From positions 1,984,001 to 2,048,000 of the forward strand of contig NZ_AP025503.1 in NCBI RefSeq assembly GCF_024347575.1: DNA of 64,000 nt, given 5' to 3'. Positions 24,065 through 33,489 of this stretch are shown one piece after another. Under the pieces are notes generated by a model that was not told where the DNA came from, made no database searches, and was given only the letters and a program-made list of their open reading frames with translations. This DNA is from Vibrio pelagius. GTDB lineage: Bacteria; Pseudomonadota; Gammaproteobacteria; Enterobacterales; Vibrionaceae. The first letter of the stretch is position 1. Every line of letters begins with the position of its first letter. A program made the position numbers and the translations under genes.

Positions 24065-26527
24065 TTAAGCGACTTCGATTGGACCGCCGAATGAAGTCAC
24101 TGGAGGTAACTTACCTGTGAACTTCTCAAAGTCGACCAGACATGTATTTGCCGATGTCGCTTGAGCTAGCTCAGAAGAGCCAATATCTTGAGTCAGTGTG
24201 TTTGGATCACCGTATGTATCTAGCGCACCCACTTTCTCATTCATTGGACCGTACCAAGCACCTTCCTCGATACGCACAACACCTGGAGCATAGCTATCCA
24301 TAAGAACAGCACCAGCCAAAAGTTGACCACGGTCGTTGAATACACGTACCACATCACCATCTTTGATGCCTTTCTTCTTAGCATCTGTTGGGTTGATGTA
24401 GATTGGCTCACGACCTTGTACCGCGTAAGTCGCACGGAACTCTTCAGAATCACACATCTGAGAGTGCAGGCGCTTGTCTGGGTGACAAGATTGTAGCCAG
24501 TACGGGTGTTTGTCAGAACCTGGACCACCGTGTGAACGTTCAGATTTCTCGAACCACATTGGGTGCTCTTGACAGTGCTCGTAGCCCATGTTGCCTACTG
24601 TACGGCTTGTGATTTCAATGAAACCAGAAGGTGTACCTAGTGCATTGATCTCTGGGTCTTCACGGAATGAAGCGTGACGAGTCCATGGCTTACCTTTACC
24701 GAAGTCTAGGAAACCTTTCTCCCAGAACTCATCAAACTCTGGCATTTCGAAGCTGCCTTCGTTTGCCGCGCGACACTCATCATACAAAGACTTAATCCAC
24801 TGCATTTCATCCATACCACGCGTGTAATCGTCGTAACGACCCCAACGCTTAGTTAAGCTAGACATGATTTCGAAGTCAGTCTTAGATTGGAACAGAGGGT
24901 CCACTAGTTTATGCATCGCGATCAAACCACGACCAGAGTACGCACCGTAACCATCAATATCATTACGCTCCCACTGAGTACATGCTGGAAGCACGATATC
25001 AGAGTGGCGACACGTTGCTGTCCAAGTAAAGTCGACTGCAACAACAGTTTGCAGGCTCTTGAACGCTTTACGCATCTTGTTGCGATCTTGGTGGTGGTGC
25101 CACGGGTTGTTACCACTGAATACCATCATCTTGATATCTGGCAGTGTTACCGTTGAACCATTCGCTTTGATCTTCTTACCTGGCTCTAGCAAGCTATCAA
25201 CCCAACGAGCAACTGGGATTACGCGGCTGTAACCGTTGTAATCTGTGTTCGTGTACTTCGGCTTCTGACCTTGGTCGATGTTTAGCGGGAATGAACCCGG
25301 AGCTGAGAAGCCCGTTGATGATACACCGATACCAGAGTAGTGGTGACCGTAAGAGATACCACCGCCAGGTAGACCAATTTGACCAACCATTGCTGCAATA
25401 ACTGCACACATCCAGTAAGGTTGCTCACCGTGCTGTTGACGCTGAATACTCCAACCTACAAGAATCTGTGTACGACCGTTAACTAGCATCTTAGCGAAGT
25501 CACGGATTGAGTCCGCACTTGCGCCACAGATAGCAGAAGCCCACTCAGGCGTCTTCTCAACTTTGTCTTTCGTCTCACCTTGAACGTACTTAATGAAGTC
25601 TTCAAAACCTAGACAGTAAGTCTCGATGAACTTCTTGTCGTATAGGCCTTCATTGTAAAGCACGTGAGCAACACCCAGCATGAACGCCACGTCAGTTTGT
25701 GGGTTAATGTAGAACTGCTCGTTTTCTAGGTAACGACCTGTTTTGTTTTTCACAGGGTCAACAGAAACAACGTTGATCTCTTTGTTAGCAACTTTTTCTT
25801 TCAGTTGTTCTAGGTATGCGAAAGACTCGTGAGTCTCACACGTCCAACCGACTTGAAGGTTCTTAACTGGATCGTTACCCCAAAGGATAATGTTGTCACT
25901 GTTTTCTAGGATAAGTTCCCAAGATGTACCTTGTGCATAAACTTCTGTAGAACCTAGCACGTAAGGCATGATTGTTTGACCAGCACCTGTTGAGTAGTCA
26001 CCAATCTTCTTCACAGAGTAGCCGTGAAGTGCCATTGCACGTTGCATGTGGTTAGTACAGCTGTGGAACTGACCTGTTTGTCTCCAACCAGTTTGACCTG
26101 TGTGAAGCGCCCATGGGCCGTAATCTTTCTGTACGCGCTCTAGCTCGCGGTAAACAAGATCGAGTGCCTCGTCCCAAGTCACACGGATAAAGCGGTTGTT
26201 ACCACGTGTATCTGCGCTGTACTTGTGCTTTTTCAGCCAGTCTAGGCGAACCATAGGGTAACGCACACGTGATGGGCTGTAGATAATGCCTTTGATACCC
26301 TTCAACATCTCTGTTGGGTGTTTATCAATTTCTAGTGGCTTGATCTCTTGAACCTTACCAGCGTAAACACGTGCACGGAATGCACCCCAGTGAGAACCTG
26401 AGACTTTCCACGTGCCGTCTGTTTCTGCTGCAGATGCAGAAGCCGACACTAATAGGCTTGGGCCCATAACTGATGCCGCACCTGTTGTCGCGACACCTTT
26501 CAGAAAACTTCTTCTTGTAATTGCCAT
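24065..26527 (-). CDS. torA: Trimethylamine-N-oxide reductase, catalytic subunit
   Basis: TorA is a periplasmic molybdopterin enzyme reducing TMAO to trimethylamine in anaerobic respiration; TMAO is abundant in marine animals. The twin-arginine signal RRSFLKG is at 5-11, followed by a hydrophobic stretch and ASASAAET. Molybdopterin oxidoreductase motifs run through the 820 residues (for example [26 protein letters not shown] and [20 protein letters not shown]). It is the last gene of torECA, 24 bp after torC. No torD chaperone gene lies next to it. Confidence 0.95.
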   Translation of the reverse strand: MAITRRSFLKGVATTGAASVMGPSLLVSASASAAETDGTWKVSGSHWGAFRARVYAGKVQEIKPLEIDKHPTEMLKGIKGIIYSPSRVRYPMVRLDWLKKHKYSADTRGNNRFIRVTWDEALDLVYRELERVQKDYGPWALHTGQTGWRQTGQFHSCTNHMQRAMALHGYSVKKIGDYSTGAGQTIMPYVLGSTEVYAQGTSWELILENSDNIILWGNDPVKNLQVGWTCETHESFAYLEQLKEKVANKEINVVSVDPVKNKTGRYLENEQFYINPQTDVAFMLGVAHVLYNEGLYDKKFIETYCLGFEDFIKYVQGETKDKVEKTPEWASAICGASADSIRDFAKMLVNGRTQILVGWSIQRQQHGEQPYWMCAVIAAMVGQIGLPGGGISYGHHYSGIGVSSTGFSAPGSFPLNIDQGQKPKYTNTDYNGYSRVIPVARWVDSLLEPGKKIKANGSTVTLPDIKMMVFSGNNPWHHHQDRNKMRKAFKSLQTVVAVDFTWTATCRHSDIVLPACTQWERNDIDGYGAYSGRGLIAMHKLVDPLFQSKTDFEIMSSLTKRWGRYDDYTRGMDEMQWIKSLYDECRAANEGSFEMPEFDEFWEKGFLDFGKGKPWTRHASFREDPEINALGTPSGFIEITSRTVGNMGYEHCQEHPMWFEKSERSHGGPGSDKHPYWLQSCHPDKRLHSQMCDSEEFRATYAVQGREPIYINPTDAKKKGIKDGDVVRVFNDRGQLLAGAVLMDSYAPGVVRIEEGAWYGPMNEKVGALDTYGDPNTLTQDIGSSELAQATSANTCLVDFEKFTGKLPPVTSFGGPIEVA

Positions 26528-26551
26528 TGTGTTACTCCAATTGACGTCTTA

Positions 26552-27733
26552 TTAGTGATGGCCTTCAGAAAAATCTGATGAGTGCTTCTGTAGATACTTA
26601 AGAACAAGTGCTTCTGTATCAGTGTCGAAGTTAACGAATGCGATCATACCGTCTAGCATGCCTACCCAACCGTTAGCACTGAAGTGCGCTTCGTCTGGCT
26701 GTGAGTGACACGTTGAACAGTTAGACTGGTAAGCCTGACCTGCTGCATTCCAGATTGGATCGAAGTTATCAACCATAGACTCTTTCTTCATCCACAGTGC
26801 TAGGTTAACTTCTTCCCATGGAAGACCCGTTAGCTCGTCTTCTTTCTTCTCACCAACAGTGATAACGTCGCTTTGAGACACTTCTTTGGTCAAGATTGCG
26901 GTAGAGATGTTCATACCGAAGTCTTCTTGGATTACACGACCAAAGCCTTTCGCTTTACGCCAGCCGTCGATCTGAACCTTGATCATGTCACCTTTTTCGT
27001 CGATCACTGCAACTTTACTTGCTGGGCTTAGTAGACCGGCTTCAACGGTTGCTGTCTCGTCTGTGTACATTGGTAGGTGACGGATTGAGATCACGTCAGA
27101 ACCGTTCGCGTAAGAAGTGCTGCCTGCAACTTGCTCAAGCTCACCAACGATACCGCTCGCTGATTCCATATCAAGTGGAAGGTTGTGCGCGATACCTTTG
27201 TGACAGTCAACACAGCTTTGATCACGCTCTGCTGCATTCTTCATTTGAATACGCGCAGTTGGACGCATGTTTTCGAAATCCATTGAGTCGTAGTTGTGAC
27301 AGTTTTTACACTCTAGAGATTTGTTTGCAGAGAAACGATCCCATTCGTGTTTTGCTAACTCGATACGACGTGCTTCGAATTTTTCAGGTGTATCTAGGTC
27401 ACCGAAAACTTGTGCGAATACTTCTTTAGATGCTTGCATCTTACGCGCGATTTTAGCAGTCCATTCGTGAGGAACGTGACAGTCTGGACACGTTGCACGA
27501 ACACCAGATGTGTTTTTCCAGTGAACCGTGTCTTGCAGTTCTACGTATACGTTGTCACGCATGGTGTGACAGCTGATACAAAATTCTTCCGTGTTAGTTG
27601 CTTCTAATGCAGTGTTGAAACCACCCCAGAAGATAACACCCGCGATAAAACCACCCATGGTTAGTACACCAAGGCTGATGTGTACTGCAGGGCGTGTCAT
27701 TGTGCGCCACAGTTTAACTAAAAATGACTTCAT
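26552..27733 (-). CDS. torC: Pentaheme c-type cytochrome TorC
   Basis: TorC is a membrane-anchored cytochrome of the NapC/NirT family that carries electrons from quinol to TorA. One N-terminal helix (about 17-38) is followed by four NapC-type haem sites, CISCH (52-56), CPDCH (82-86), CKNCH (142-146) and CVDCH (174-178), and a C-terminal fifth site CSTCH (339-343), the hallmark of TorC. It has 393 residues. It lies between torE and torA. Confidence 0.95.
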   Translation of the reverse strand: MKSFLVKLWRTMTRPAVHISLGVLTMGGFIAGVIFWGGFNTALEATNTEEFCISCHTMRDNVYVELQDTVHWKNTSGVRATCPDCHVPHEWTAKIARKMQASKEVFAQVFGDLDTPEKFEARRIELAKHEWDRFSANKSLECKNCHNYDSMDFENMRPTARIQMKNAAERDQSCVDCHKGIAHNLPLDMESASGIVGELEQVAGSTSYANGSDVISIRHLPMYTDETATVEAGLLSPASKVAVIDEKGDMIKVQIDGWRKAKGFGRVIQEDFGMNISTAILTKEVSQSDVITVGEKKEDELTGLPWEEVNLALWMKKESMVDNFDPIWNAAGQAYQSNCSTCHSQPDEAHFSANGWVGMLDGMIAFVNFDTDTEALVLKYLQKHSSDFSEGHH

Positions 27734-27783
27734 GATTAGCTCTCTTAAATATCTGTTCTAAAAAATGTTGTTGTGTGAGGGCA

Positions 27784-27966
27784 TTACATGCCGCCATGAG
27801 CACCTGGAGGTCCAAATACGAACACTTGAAGCGCCCAAACTAGGAAGCCGTAGCCACCTACAAAAGCAACACTCAACAGAGGAAAGAGAACCACTGCGAT
27901 GAAGAGGAATGACTTCCACTCCAACGAGCGCTTTTCGCCGGTTTCAATTTTATTAACATCACTCAT
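27784..27966 (-). CDS. torE: TorE/NapE-family small membrane protein
   Basis: This is a 60-residue protein with one transmembrane helix (about 21-52) and a short polar N-terminus (ETGEKRSLEWKSF), typical of NapE/TorE. It is the first gene of the TMAO reductase operon in several marine bacteria; its role is unknown. A 50-bp gap separates it from torC. Confidence 0.88.
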   Translation of the reverse strand: MSDVNKIETGEKRSLEWKSFLFIAVVLFPLLSVAFVGGYGFLVWALQVFVFGPPGAHGGM

Positions 27967-28403
27967 ACATTTTGCCTATTTTGTATTTAGTAATTTCGAT
28001 AAGCCCATTCTAAGGGGCTAAAGTTCATCAGTATCTAGCAACAAATTTTAGACCACACTTAAAGTAGGGTTCAATCAAATCAATGCTCTTAGCCCTTGCT
28101 AATCAATACTTTTTTGAGCTCATCCAGAGTTGTTTTCAGTTAAAGAAACATATTAAAAAGTATTAACAAATGTGAAGAATTAAGCAGATTAATCAATTGT
28201 TAAATCAACACAAAAACCCAACAAACAAGTAACCACTTGTAACCTTTTACCTACTAAGTAGTAGCCAAATTAGACGCAAACAGCGAGATTTATGTGCCAT
28301 ATTTGTTAAATTTTTGCTGCAAAAACGCACCAACATCTCATTGGCAGAAAATGAAATCGAGCGGAGTTTTAGATAATATAGAGGGACTAGATAAGGAAGC
28401 TTT
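27967..28403. other. Control region between torE and the FetB-like gene
   Basis: This 437-bp AT-rich region between divergent starts must hold the torECA promoter and the fetB promoter. I see a 5-bp hairpin (AGCCC/GGGCT at 28002-28019) near the torE start and a short palindrome CTACTAAGTAG near 28251. I could not find a convincing TorR box, FNR site or small gene. Confidence 0.55.
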
Positions 28404-29198
28404 ATGCAAGACGTTATTGATATCTCATGGTGGCAGCTATTACTCTTTAGTTCACTACTGATCCTTCCCATTGGCATCAATCACCACTTCAAACTCGGAC
28501 TCGCAAAAGAAGCCAGCATCAGTATTGTGCGAATGGCTGTTCAGCTATTTCTCGTAGGCTTGTACCTTGAGTATCTATTTGGACTCGACAGTGTGTGGAT
28601 CAACCTTCTTTGGTTAAGCATCATGATAGTCGTCGGTGCTAGTTCAATTGTTGAAAAGGCAAAGCTACCAAGAAAGCTGCTCTTATTACCCATCGCAACC
28701 GGACTGTCCATTACCTGCATTCCTATCGTACTTTTCATCTGTTTCTATATCATCAAGCCAACACCTTTATTTGGTGCACAGTATTTGATACCCATTGCAG
28801 GAATGCTGCTTGGCAATAGTTTGAGCAGTAATATTGTGGCGCTACAAAACTTATTCGGTGCCTTTGAAACTCAGAAGTCGGAATATGAAGCTGCAATCGC
28901 GCTAGGAGCGTCTCCTACCTACGCGTCAGCGCCATTTGTTCGAAATGCAATGCGAAAGGCCATGTCTCCGATCATGGCCTCTATGGCAACAATAGGACTT
29001 GTGACCCTTCCAGGTATGATGACAGGCCAAATTTTAGGAGGCGCTTCTCCTATGATTGCCATCAAGTATCAACTGATGATCATGCTCGCTATCTTCATTA
29101 TGATGAGCACTTCACTTGCAGTAGCCTTAAGTCTGTCGCTTAAAACCACCCTCACGAAAGAGGGACGCGTAAAAGCGACGATCAAAAATAATACTTGA
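28404..29198 (+). CDS. FetB-like ABC transporter permease (UPF0014), no adjacent ATPase
   Basis: This 264-residue membrane protein has about seven hydrophobic helices and the family core PIAGMLLGNSLSSNIVAL, ALGASPTYASAPFVRNAMR and TIGLVTLPGMMTGQILGGASP, which is typical of FetB/YbbM. In enteric bacteria FetB pairs with the ATPase FetA as an iron exporter against oxidative stress. Here no ATP-binding gene lies beside it: torE is divergent upstream and a non-coding region follows. It either uses a distant partner or has another role. AAGGA precedes ATG 28404 at a good distance. Confidence 0.85.
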   Translation: MQDVIDISWWQLLLFSSLLILPIGINHHFKLGLAKEASISIVRMAVQLFLVGLYLEYLFGLDSVWINLLWLSIMIVVGASSIVEKAKLPRKLLLLPIATGLSITCIPIVLFICFYIIKPTPLFGAQYLIPIAGMLLGNSLSSNIVALQNLFGAFETQKSEYEAAIALGASPTYASAPFVRNAMRKAMSPIMASMATIGLVTLPGMMTGQILGGASPMIAIKYQLMIMLAIFIMMSTSLAVALSLSLKTTLTKEGRVKATIKNNT

Positions 29199-29246
29199 TC
29201 ACCCTTTTGATCCTTATCAATTGGGTTACTCACGGAGTTTAAGACA

Positions 29247-29273
29247 GGTTATCCACAGAAATTGTGGATAACC
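29247..29273. repeat. Perfect 11-bp inverted repeat made of two head-to-head DnaA boxes
   Basis: GGTTATCCACA (29247-29257) and its exact reverse complement TGTGGATAACC (29263-29273) are separated by 5 bases. Each arm contains the consensus DnaA box TTATCCACA. It lies 48 bp after the fetB-like gene. A hairpin terminator is the alternative reading, but no T-run follows. Confidence 0.8.
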
Positions 29274-29432
29274 AAATCTAATCAGGTTGCCCCTACTAGA
29301 TTCGGCTTGTCAACTCTCCAAATGAGTGCATTTCTCCCCTTTTCAAGGATATATAGAGGTACGTTACCAAATGGATGTTATTTTGGGCGACGTCGGCACT
29401 CCGCTAGCTAGTTTGTTTGTCCACAATAAAAA

Positions 29433-29454
29433 ACGGCTCACCGAAGTGAGCCGT
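29433..29454 (-). terminator. Terminator of focA
   Basis: ACGGCTCAC pairs with GTGAGCCGT around a CGAA loop. On the minus strand it runs into TTTTTTATTG. Confidence 0.9.
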
Positions 29455-29481
29455 AAGAAACCGTGATTAAGAGAGACAAAA

Positions 29482-30324
29482 TCAGTCGCGCAGATAAATT
29501 AACCAGTACCACATACCGACAAAAATACCACCACCGATAATATTACCGATTGTCACAGGCAGTAGGTTATTGACTAAAAAATCCATCATATTTAGGTCAA
29601 CGTAATCGGCTGGGTTCGCTCCAGTCATCGTCCAAAATTCAGCTGGTGCAAATGTTTTGATACCGATAGCCAAAGGGACTTGAAACATGTTCGCAATGCA
29701 GTGCTCAAAGCCCGCCGACACAAACATCGCCACAGGTAGAATCATAACGGCAATTTTGTCTGTCAGAGTGCGGCCACTAAATGTCATCCATACGGCAATA
29801 CACACAAGGACATTACACATGATGCCTAGCGCTACGGCTTGAATAAAATCATGGTGAAGCTTGTGTTGAGAAATGGCCATTGCATTTAAACCTACCTGAC
29901 CATGATCAAACATGTATTGTTTAGTCAAAAGCATACAAGCCACCAGCAACAAGGCACCAATCAGGTTACCGATATACACTGTCGCCCAGTTTTTAATTAA
30001 GATTGCCCATGAAATCTTACCACTTGCTCTCGCAACTAACGTCAGTACTGAGCTGGTGAACAGTTCACCACCGGTTACGACCACTAAAATAAGCCCCAAA
30101 CTAAAGGCAAGACCACCAATTAAGCGAGTAATACCCCAAGGCAAGTCACCTGCTCCTGTCGTGACTATGGTATAGAACACAAAGGCGATACCAATATGAA
30201 TACCAGCAGAGATTGCCAATAGGAAAGATTTAATTGGATCTTTAGTTGCTTTACCTACGCCGATATCTGCAGCGCGCTCAGCCATTTGGGGCGGTAATAA
30301 TGAGTCAAATTGATTTAGGTTCAT
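29482..30324 (-). CDS. focA: Formate channel FocA (formate/nitrite transporter family)
   Basis: FocA is a pentameric inner-membrane formate channel used in anaerobic metabolism. The FNT family pattern is seen in GGLAFSLGLILVVVTGGELFTSS and in GNLIGALLLVA, with six hydrophobic helices in 280 residues. The N-terminus (MNLNQFDSLLPPQMAERAADIGVGK) resembles the FocA gating region. No pflB follows, so it is monocistronic here. Nitrite-channel relatives (NirC) cannot be fully excluded. Confidence 0.88.
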   Translation of the reverse strand: MNLNQFDSLLPPQMAERAADIGVGKATKDPIKSFLLAISAGIHIGIAFVFYTIVTTGAGDLPWGITRLIGGLAFSLGLILVVVTGGELFTSSVLTLVARASGKISWAILIKNWATVYIGNLIGALLLVACMLLTKQYMFDHGQVGLNAMAISQHKLHHDFIQAVALGIMCNVLVCIAVWMTFSGRTLTDKIAVMILPVAMFVSAGFEHCIANMFQVPLAIGIKTFAPAEFWTMTGANPADYVDLNMMDFLVNNLLPVTIGNIIGGGIFVGMWYWLIYLRD

Positions 30325-30635
30325 GGTTGTTTACATTTTGAAACATGTCGTCGGGAGCGCGATAATCCTCTCTTTTATTTTGTATTTCAAGTGCTAATTT
30401 TAACGTGAATTATCGTGATCCAGCTCTCATTCAAAAAACAGATAGGATTTGGAGAAAAACATACGACTTTAGGATTAGCCGGAAGTCACCATTCAATTCT
30501 CAGAAAAAACTCAACAATATAATAAATATTTTAAATTCAATTACTTAAACAAAGATGAATAAAAATACTATGCGCTAATTCGATACCTAGCCTCCTCCGA
30601 AAGGAAAATTTTGACGCAGATCAATAGAAAGTAAA
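30325..30635. other. Non-coding region upstream of focA
   Basis: This 311-bp AT-rich spacer separates the focA start from the terminator of the coiled-coil lipoprotein gene, both on the minus strand. It should hold the focA promoter; the only motif I recognise is the FNR-like site at 30612-30625. I see no small gene. Confidence 0.55.
30612..30625. promoter_or_regulatory. FNR-like site
   Basis: TTGACGCAGATCAA matches the FNR consensus TTGATNNNNATCAA with one mismatch. It is 288 bp upstream of the focA start, rather far, but focA is a typical FNR target. Confidence 0.4.
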
Positions 30636-30657
30636 AAAGCGCCCGAGGGCGCTTTTA
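30636..30657 (-). terminator. Terminator of the coiled-coil lipoprotein gene
   Basis: AAAAGCGCCC pairs with GGGCGCTTTT, a compact stem with the innermost pair probably open (CGAG tetraloop). On the minus strand it is followed by T. Confidence 0.85.
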
Positions 30658-30686
30658 GGATTGGGTACAACTGTATTTGTTGGTCG

Positions 30687-32021
30687 CTACGAGTTTTCAA
30701 TTTCTGCGACAGTTTCAACCTTTGATGCAGCTTCGTCGGCTGCCGGCGCAGTTACAGCTTCAACCGCTGGTTGTGCCACTGGCTCAGTTGAAACTCCACT
30801 CGCTTGCAATTTCAAGCTCGAGACCAAGTCTTCCAAACTCTTGATATGAGCATCGCTTTTTGAAACCTGCTTTGTCAGTAACTCACTCTGCTTACTCGCA
30901 TCAATAAGCTGCTGTGCCTGGCGTTGGTTTTCAGTTTCTAACTTGGCCAGCTTTGCCGTTAGAGATTCAATCTCTTGAGTAAGTTCAGACGTTAAATCTG
31001 AACTCTTTAGTTTTTTAATGCTCGCAACAATCTTCTCTGATTGAAGACGTAAACCAACATCACGATAATCTTGTTCATTAACCGCTTTCGAAATATTGAG
31101 TAACTGATTTTCAGCATTCAAGACCGCTTGTTCAAACTTGTCATCTTTAATACTCGCGAGCAATTTCACTTCATGAGCGACACTGCGAACATGGTTCAGC
31201 TCAAACTCTGCGGCTGAGATTGCATCTTGGATGATCGACTTCTCACGCGGAGTGGCCTTTACTTTGCTTTCTGCGAGTTCAATTTGTGAAGTTGCTTTGG
31301 CAAAAGTGAGTGGCACCACTTCATGAAAATCTTCGTCTTCTAACAGCTCTAACTTCTCTTTTAGAGGAACAATGTATTTTTTATGTGCAACTTTCACTTC
31401 AAGTACACGGGCATTATTCAAAAACTCAACCTGTGCTTCTTGAGCGTCTTCCAACTCATCAACTAATACATAATTGAACAACTCTTGATACTCTGAATGC
31501 AGTCGTTTGTAATTCGACTTAAACATGGTATCTGCACCGAGTAGCTTCAAATAATCCATCTGCGCAATGGAGTCTGCCAGTACTTGGTCTGCTTTGTCTT
31601 TTAATAGTAGGATCGATTCGTAGTTGGACTTCACCGTTTCAATTTTCTCATCAAACGCCTGAGCGTACGTCTGACTTGAGAAGATTGAATAACTGTCTGC
31701 AATCAATGTTTGATCTTTAACGATATCTGCATAAATCTCTTGCGCGTCCGACCAAGCTCCCAACAACTCTTTGTAGTTTTCAGGTGCATACAGTGCGTAT
31801 TGTGAGTGCGCTTCTAGCTTAGTTTCCCATTCAGTGTAGGTTGTTTGAATTGAATCAAACAAACGTACTTCACTGGACGCTTGAACATCCTTATTCGTTG
31901 CTTGGCTCGTATCACTTTGACCTGCTGGCGTGCTCTGACACCCAGCAACACCCAATAGCATACCCACCACTAAAGCTATCTTCTTGGCTCTCACTGACCT
32001 TTTCCTTTTTATATAATTCAC
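30687..32021 (-). CDS. Coiled-coil lipoprotein of unknown function
   Basis: The 444-residue protein begins with a basic N-region and a lipoprotein signal with lipobox GVAGC (Cys28). Gln29 and Ser30 after the lipobox suggest an outer-membrane destination by the +2 rule. The rest is strongly helical and charged, with heptad-rich coiled coil at about 70-320 and again 345-405 (SLTAKLAKLETENQRQAQQL). An Ala/Pro/Glu-rich tail follows, with no OmpA-type peptidoglycan domain. I do not recognise a family with a known role. It is monocistronic with its own terminator. A structural or spacer role in the periplasm is only a guess. Confidence 0.75.
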   Translation of the reverse strand: MNYIKRKRSVRAKKIALVVGMLLGVAGCQSTPAGQSDTSQATNKDVQASSEVRLFDSIQTTYTEWETKLEAHSQYALYAPENYKELLGAWSDAQEIYADIVKDQTLIADSYSIFSSQTYAQAFDEKIETVKSNYESILLLKDKADQVLADSIAQMDYLKLLGADTMFKSNYKRLHSEYQELFNYVLVDELEDAQEAQVEFLNNARVLEVKVAHKKYIVPLKEKLELLEDEDFHEVVPLTFAKATSQIELAESKVKATPREKSIIQDAISAAEFELNHVRSVAHEVKLLASIKDDKFEQAVLNAENQLLNISKAVNEQDYRDVGLRLQSEKIVASIKKLKSSDLTSELTQEIESLTAKLAKLETENQRQAQQLIDASKQSELLTKQVSKSDAHIKSLEDLVSSLKLQASGVSTEPVAQPAVEAVTAPAADEAASKVETVAEIENS

Positions 32022-32256
32022 ACCAATTCGGTGCTATTAGATTTTTGTTAGTCCAATATATTATAAGCGTCTAAAAATGAACATCACCCATTGCTTAAAT
32101 GAATGTAATTCAGCCAATTTAATTCAATATATCAAGCTATGCGTTGATTAAATACCCAATTTGGTATCAGTTATCAATTCTCTTGATTTCCTATTGCCTG
32201 CACTATCATTGCGCACTATTGTGAAAACAGAAGACATTAAAATTAATAGGTCAATT

Positions 32257-32487
32257 ATGAAGTACACTACTGAACACATTGCAGATTTAAACCTTCTTCT
32301 TCAGTTTGATGTAAGCAGTGCCGCGACCGGCATTAAGGTGCATCAAGACGCTTCTTCTGAAATGAAAGAAGCGGTACAACGCTTGTTCGCCAAGGGCCTT
32401 TGTACTCAGCCAGACGGTGGATACCTCACCGATGAGGGTATTGAAACCGCAGAGCGTGCTGACAAGCTGCTTCGTATCCTAAAATAA
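32257..32487 (+). CDS. TIGR02647-family small protein
   Basis: This is a 76-residue protein with the layout of the TIGR02647 family: MKYTTEHIADLNLLLQFD, a variable helix, then AVQRLFAKGLCTQPDGGYLTDEG. The last part looks like a winged-helix beta-hairpin (GGYLTDEG), so a DNA-binding fold is possible. ATG 32257 follows AGG at 6 bases; a longer open frame reaching 32161 has no ribosome site. It is monocistronic. Function is unknown. Confidence 0.8.
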   Translation: MKYTTEHIADLNLLLQFDVSSAATGIKVHQDASSEMKEAVQRLFAKGLCTQPDGGYLTDEGIETAERADKLLRILK

Positions 32488-32503
32488 ACATCATATCTCT
32501 AAG

Positions 32504-32534
32504 AACTCCATTCGCTTCGGCAATGGAGTTTTTT
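32504..32534 (+). terminator. Terminator of the TIGR02647 gene
   Basis: AACTCCATT pairs with AATGGAGTT around a 9-base loop, followed by a T-run on the plus strand. Confidence 0.9.
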
Positions 32535-32646
32535 CATTTATGGGATTTTCATTTTTTTATAAAGGTTTGTTAGGCTTAAAGAAGGGATTCAGACAGATTG
32601 TAAGGTCGAGTCACCCGACGATATCAGTAAAGGAAGTGAGGAATTT

Positions 32647-33489
32647 ATGGCATCTATACTAGTCCTAGGAGCGGGTTGGGTTGGCGCCCCTTTAGCGGAT
32701 CATCTAGGCCGTCACGGACACAGCGTTGTCGCAACAAAGACAAGCCCCATAGGTGTGGAAGAGCTTAAACAGCAACAAATATCCGGGGTCGAATTTTCCT
32801 TTAGTGAAAATGCGGATAACGTATCTCAGCTCTATTCTCTGCTTCTTGAAAATAACATTGAGATAGTAATAGGTAGTTTCCCACCGGGATTTAGAAAGGG
32901 CGCAGGAAAAGATTACGCTCGCCATTGGCAGCAGCTAGTAGAAGCGAGCCAAAAAGCGAATATAAAGAAGCTGATTATGGTGAGCTCTACCACGGTGTAT
33001 CCTGAGAAGCCTGGCACCATTCATGAGAGTGACGCGTCGCTATTGACCGCAAATAACTCGTCAACTTATCCATTTTCTGACAACGCTAAGATCATGCTGA
33101 CGGCTGAGCAATCTGTTATCGACTCAGGCATTGATTACACTGTGCTACGCTTTAGTGGATTGATTGGTCCCAATCGCCACCCTTCTCGCTTTGCTAGCAA
33201 GTTAAAACAAGTAAGCACTCAAGCGCCAGCCAATATGCTGCACCTAGATGATGCAATTCGTGGTGTCGATTTCGCAATCACGCAACTCCACAATGAAGTG
33301 GTCAATGTCACAACCCCTAATACCGTCAGTAAAGCTGAATTCTATGCCGCAGCGTTGAAAAGTGCGAACAGCAAAGAGCCCTTACCCCCAATTGTCGATA
33401 CACCGGATAAAAAAGTCTCGTCAGAGAAAATTTCTAGCTTAGGTTTCTCATTCAAATATAACTCTACCTTGGATGCACTTGATGACTAA
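32647..33489 (+). CDS. NAD(P)-binding SDR-fold protein, YeeZ-like
   Basis: This is a 280-residue protein with an N-terminal Rossmann dinucleotide motif GAGWVGAP (8-15) and extended-SDR features: LIMVSSTTVYP (strand with Ser-Thr), a Tyr-x-x-x-Lys-like segment STYPFSDNAK, and VLRFSGLIGP. This places it with epimerase/dehydratase-like proteins such as YeeZ, whose substrates are not established. It has a good ribosome site (GAGGA) and overlaps the next gene by 8 bp, so the two are co-translated. Confidence 0.82.
   Translation: MASILVLGAGWVGAPLADHLGRHGHSVVATKTSPIGVEELKQQQISGVEFSFSENADNVSQLYSLLLENNIEIVIGSFPPGFRKGAGKDYARHWQQLVEASQKANIKKLIMVSSTTVYPEKPGTIHESDASLLTANNSSTYPFSDNAKIMLTAEQSVIDSGIDYTVLRFSGLIGPNRHPSRFASKLKQVSTQAPANMLHLDDAIRGVDFAITQLHNEVVNVTTPNTVSKAEFYAAALKSANSKEPLPPIVDTPDKKVSSEKISSLGFSFKYNSTLDALDD

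Noticed and set aside
27967..28403. FNR or TorR site in the torE upstream region
   Set aside because: TTGTTAAATCAA and similar stretches have the wrong spacing for FNR, and no convincing CTGTTCATAT repeat is present.
29371..29466. 31-codon ORF between the FetB-like gene and focA
   Set aside because: It runs through the focA terminator hairpin and its ribosome site is poorly spaced.
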